DNA of 6,943 nt from JAUPVN01 sp964423475 (GTDB taxonomy: Bacteria; Patescibacteriota; Saccharimonadia; Saccharimonadales; CAIOMD01), in the NCBI GenBank assembly GCA_964423475.1, contig CAYRFD010000042.1, positions 1 to 6,943 on the forward strand, read 5' to 3'. The position numbers and the translations under genes are program-made. Below the pieces are notes generated by a model. The model saw only the letters and a program-made list of their open reading frames with translations, did not search any database and was not told the origin of the DNA. This document shows, piece after piece, positions 6,871-6,943 of this stretch; position 1 is the stretch's first letter; each line of letters begins with the position of its first letter.

Positions 6871-6927
6871 ACATTAATGTCTTGCTTAATATTAATTAGT
6901 GTGGTATTATATAGACATATTAATTAG
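6871..6927. repeat. Small palindromes and a 9 bp direct repeat around the downstream promoter
   Basis: Two perfect 10 bp palindromes, ACATTAATGT (6871-6880) and TTAATATTAA (6886-6895), flank or overlap the -35 hexamer. ATTAATTAG occurs at 6891-6899 and again at 6919-6927, 28 bp apart, so the copies bracket the -10 hexamer. They could be operator half-sites, but the sequence is AT-rich and low in complexity, so chance is a serious alternative. Confidence 0.3.
6882..6910 (+). promoter_or_regulatory. Promoter for the gene starting at 6938
   Basis: TTGCTT (6882-6887) and TATTAT (6905-6910) are separated by 17 nt, and TG at 6902-6903 adds an extended -10 (TGGTATTAT). Transcription would start near 6917, giving a leader of about 20 nt that contains the ribosome binding site at 6926-6930. 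This suggests that the next gene has its own transcript, although no terminator separates it from virB4. Confidence 0.6.
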
Positions 6928-6930
6928 GAG
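6926..6930 (+). promoter_or_regulatory. Ribosome binding site for the downstream gene
   Basis: AGGAG lies 7 nt before the ATG at 6938, which is ideal spacing. It is the best-placed Shine-Dalgarno sequence in the window and is what supports a real start codon so close to the edge. Confidence 0.7.
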
Positions 6931-6937
6931 TTTTGAT

Positions 6938-6943
6938 ATGCCT
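6938..6943 (+). CDS. Start of an unidentified downstream gene (first two codons only)
   Basis: Only ATG CCT (Met-Pro) is visible before the window ends, so nothing can be said of the product. The start is supported by the AGGAG at 6926-6930 and the promoter at 6882-6910. It lies 79 nt after the virB4 stop on the same strand and could be a further T4SS component or an unrelated gene. Confidence 0.55.

Noticed and set aside
6859..6937. Terminator after virB4
   Set aside because: The gap has only short AT-only palindromes with no GC-rich stem followed by a T run, so no intrinsic terminator can be supported.

Overview
The window carries the inner-membrane and motor part of a type IV secretion-like (T4SS) locus. 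The likely source is a Candidate Phyla Radiation (Patescibacteria) bacterium, most plausibly Candidatus Saccharibacteria. This rests on gene order and family resemblance recalled from memory: a VirB6/TrbL-like polytopic protein, a PrgI-family (VirB3-like) protein with a long disordered tail, a separate TraC-like protein, and a VirB4-like ATPase. Stops used are TAA and TAG, and no reading frame is interrupted by TGA. The standard code therefore suffices, which argues against the TGA=Gly lineages (Gracilibacteria, Absconditabacteria). The genus cannot be read from the sequence.

Layout. Positions 1-218 (minus strand) hold the 5' part of a secreted protein that runs off the left edge. It has a clean signal peptide followed by the start of a hydrophobic segment, and may be a VirB2/TrbC-like pilin. 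Positions 219-331 are a strongly AT-rich divergent intergenic region with a good extended -10 promoter facing right. Positions 332-6858 are one tightly packed plus-strand operon: virB6-like (332-2998), 9 nt gap, PrgI-like (3008-4147), 9 nt gap, TraC-like (4157-4945), 1 nt overlap, virB4 (4945-6858). Positions 6859-6937 contain no obvious GC-rich terminator. They hold small AT palindromes, a second promoter (TTGCTT, 17 nt, TATTAT with an extended TG) and a well-placed ribosome binding site leading into a gene of which only two codons are visible (6938-6943).

How the genes fit together (established for the families, inferred here). VirB4 is the cytoplasmic hexameric ATPase that powers assembly or transport. 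The PrgI/VirB3-like protein anchors it at the membrane. VirB6 forms the membrane channel. The TraC-like protein resembles the non-ATPase N-terminal part of VirB4 and probably joins the same complex. If the divergent gene is a pilin, the window holds subunit, channel and motor together. No relaxase, coupling protein (VirD4) or outer-membrane core gene is visible, so conjugation cannot be claimed. Protein export, DNA uptake or a host-contact appendage are equally open.

No tRNA, rRNA, CRISPR array, insertion sequence or attachment site was seen. Unusual points are the cysteine-rich external domain and the long cytoplasmic tail of the VirB6-like protein, the disordered tail of the PrgI-like protein, the paired VirB4-N-like domains, an Ala/Gly-rich insert in VirB4, and the lack of Shine-Dalgarno sequences for the first three operon genes.
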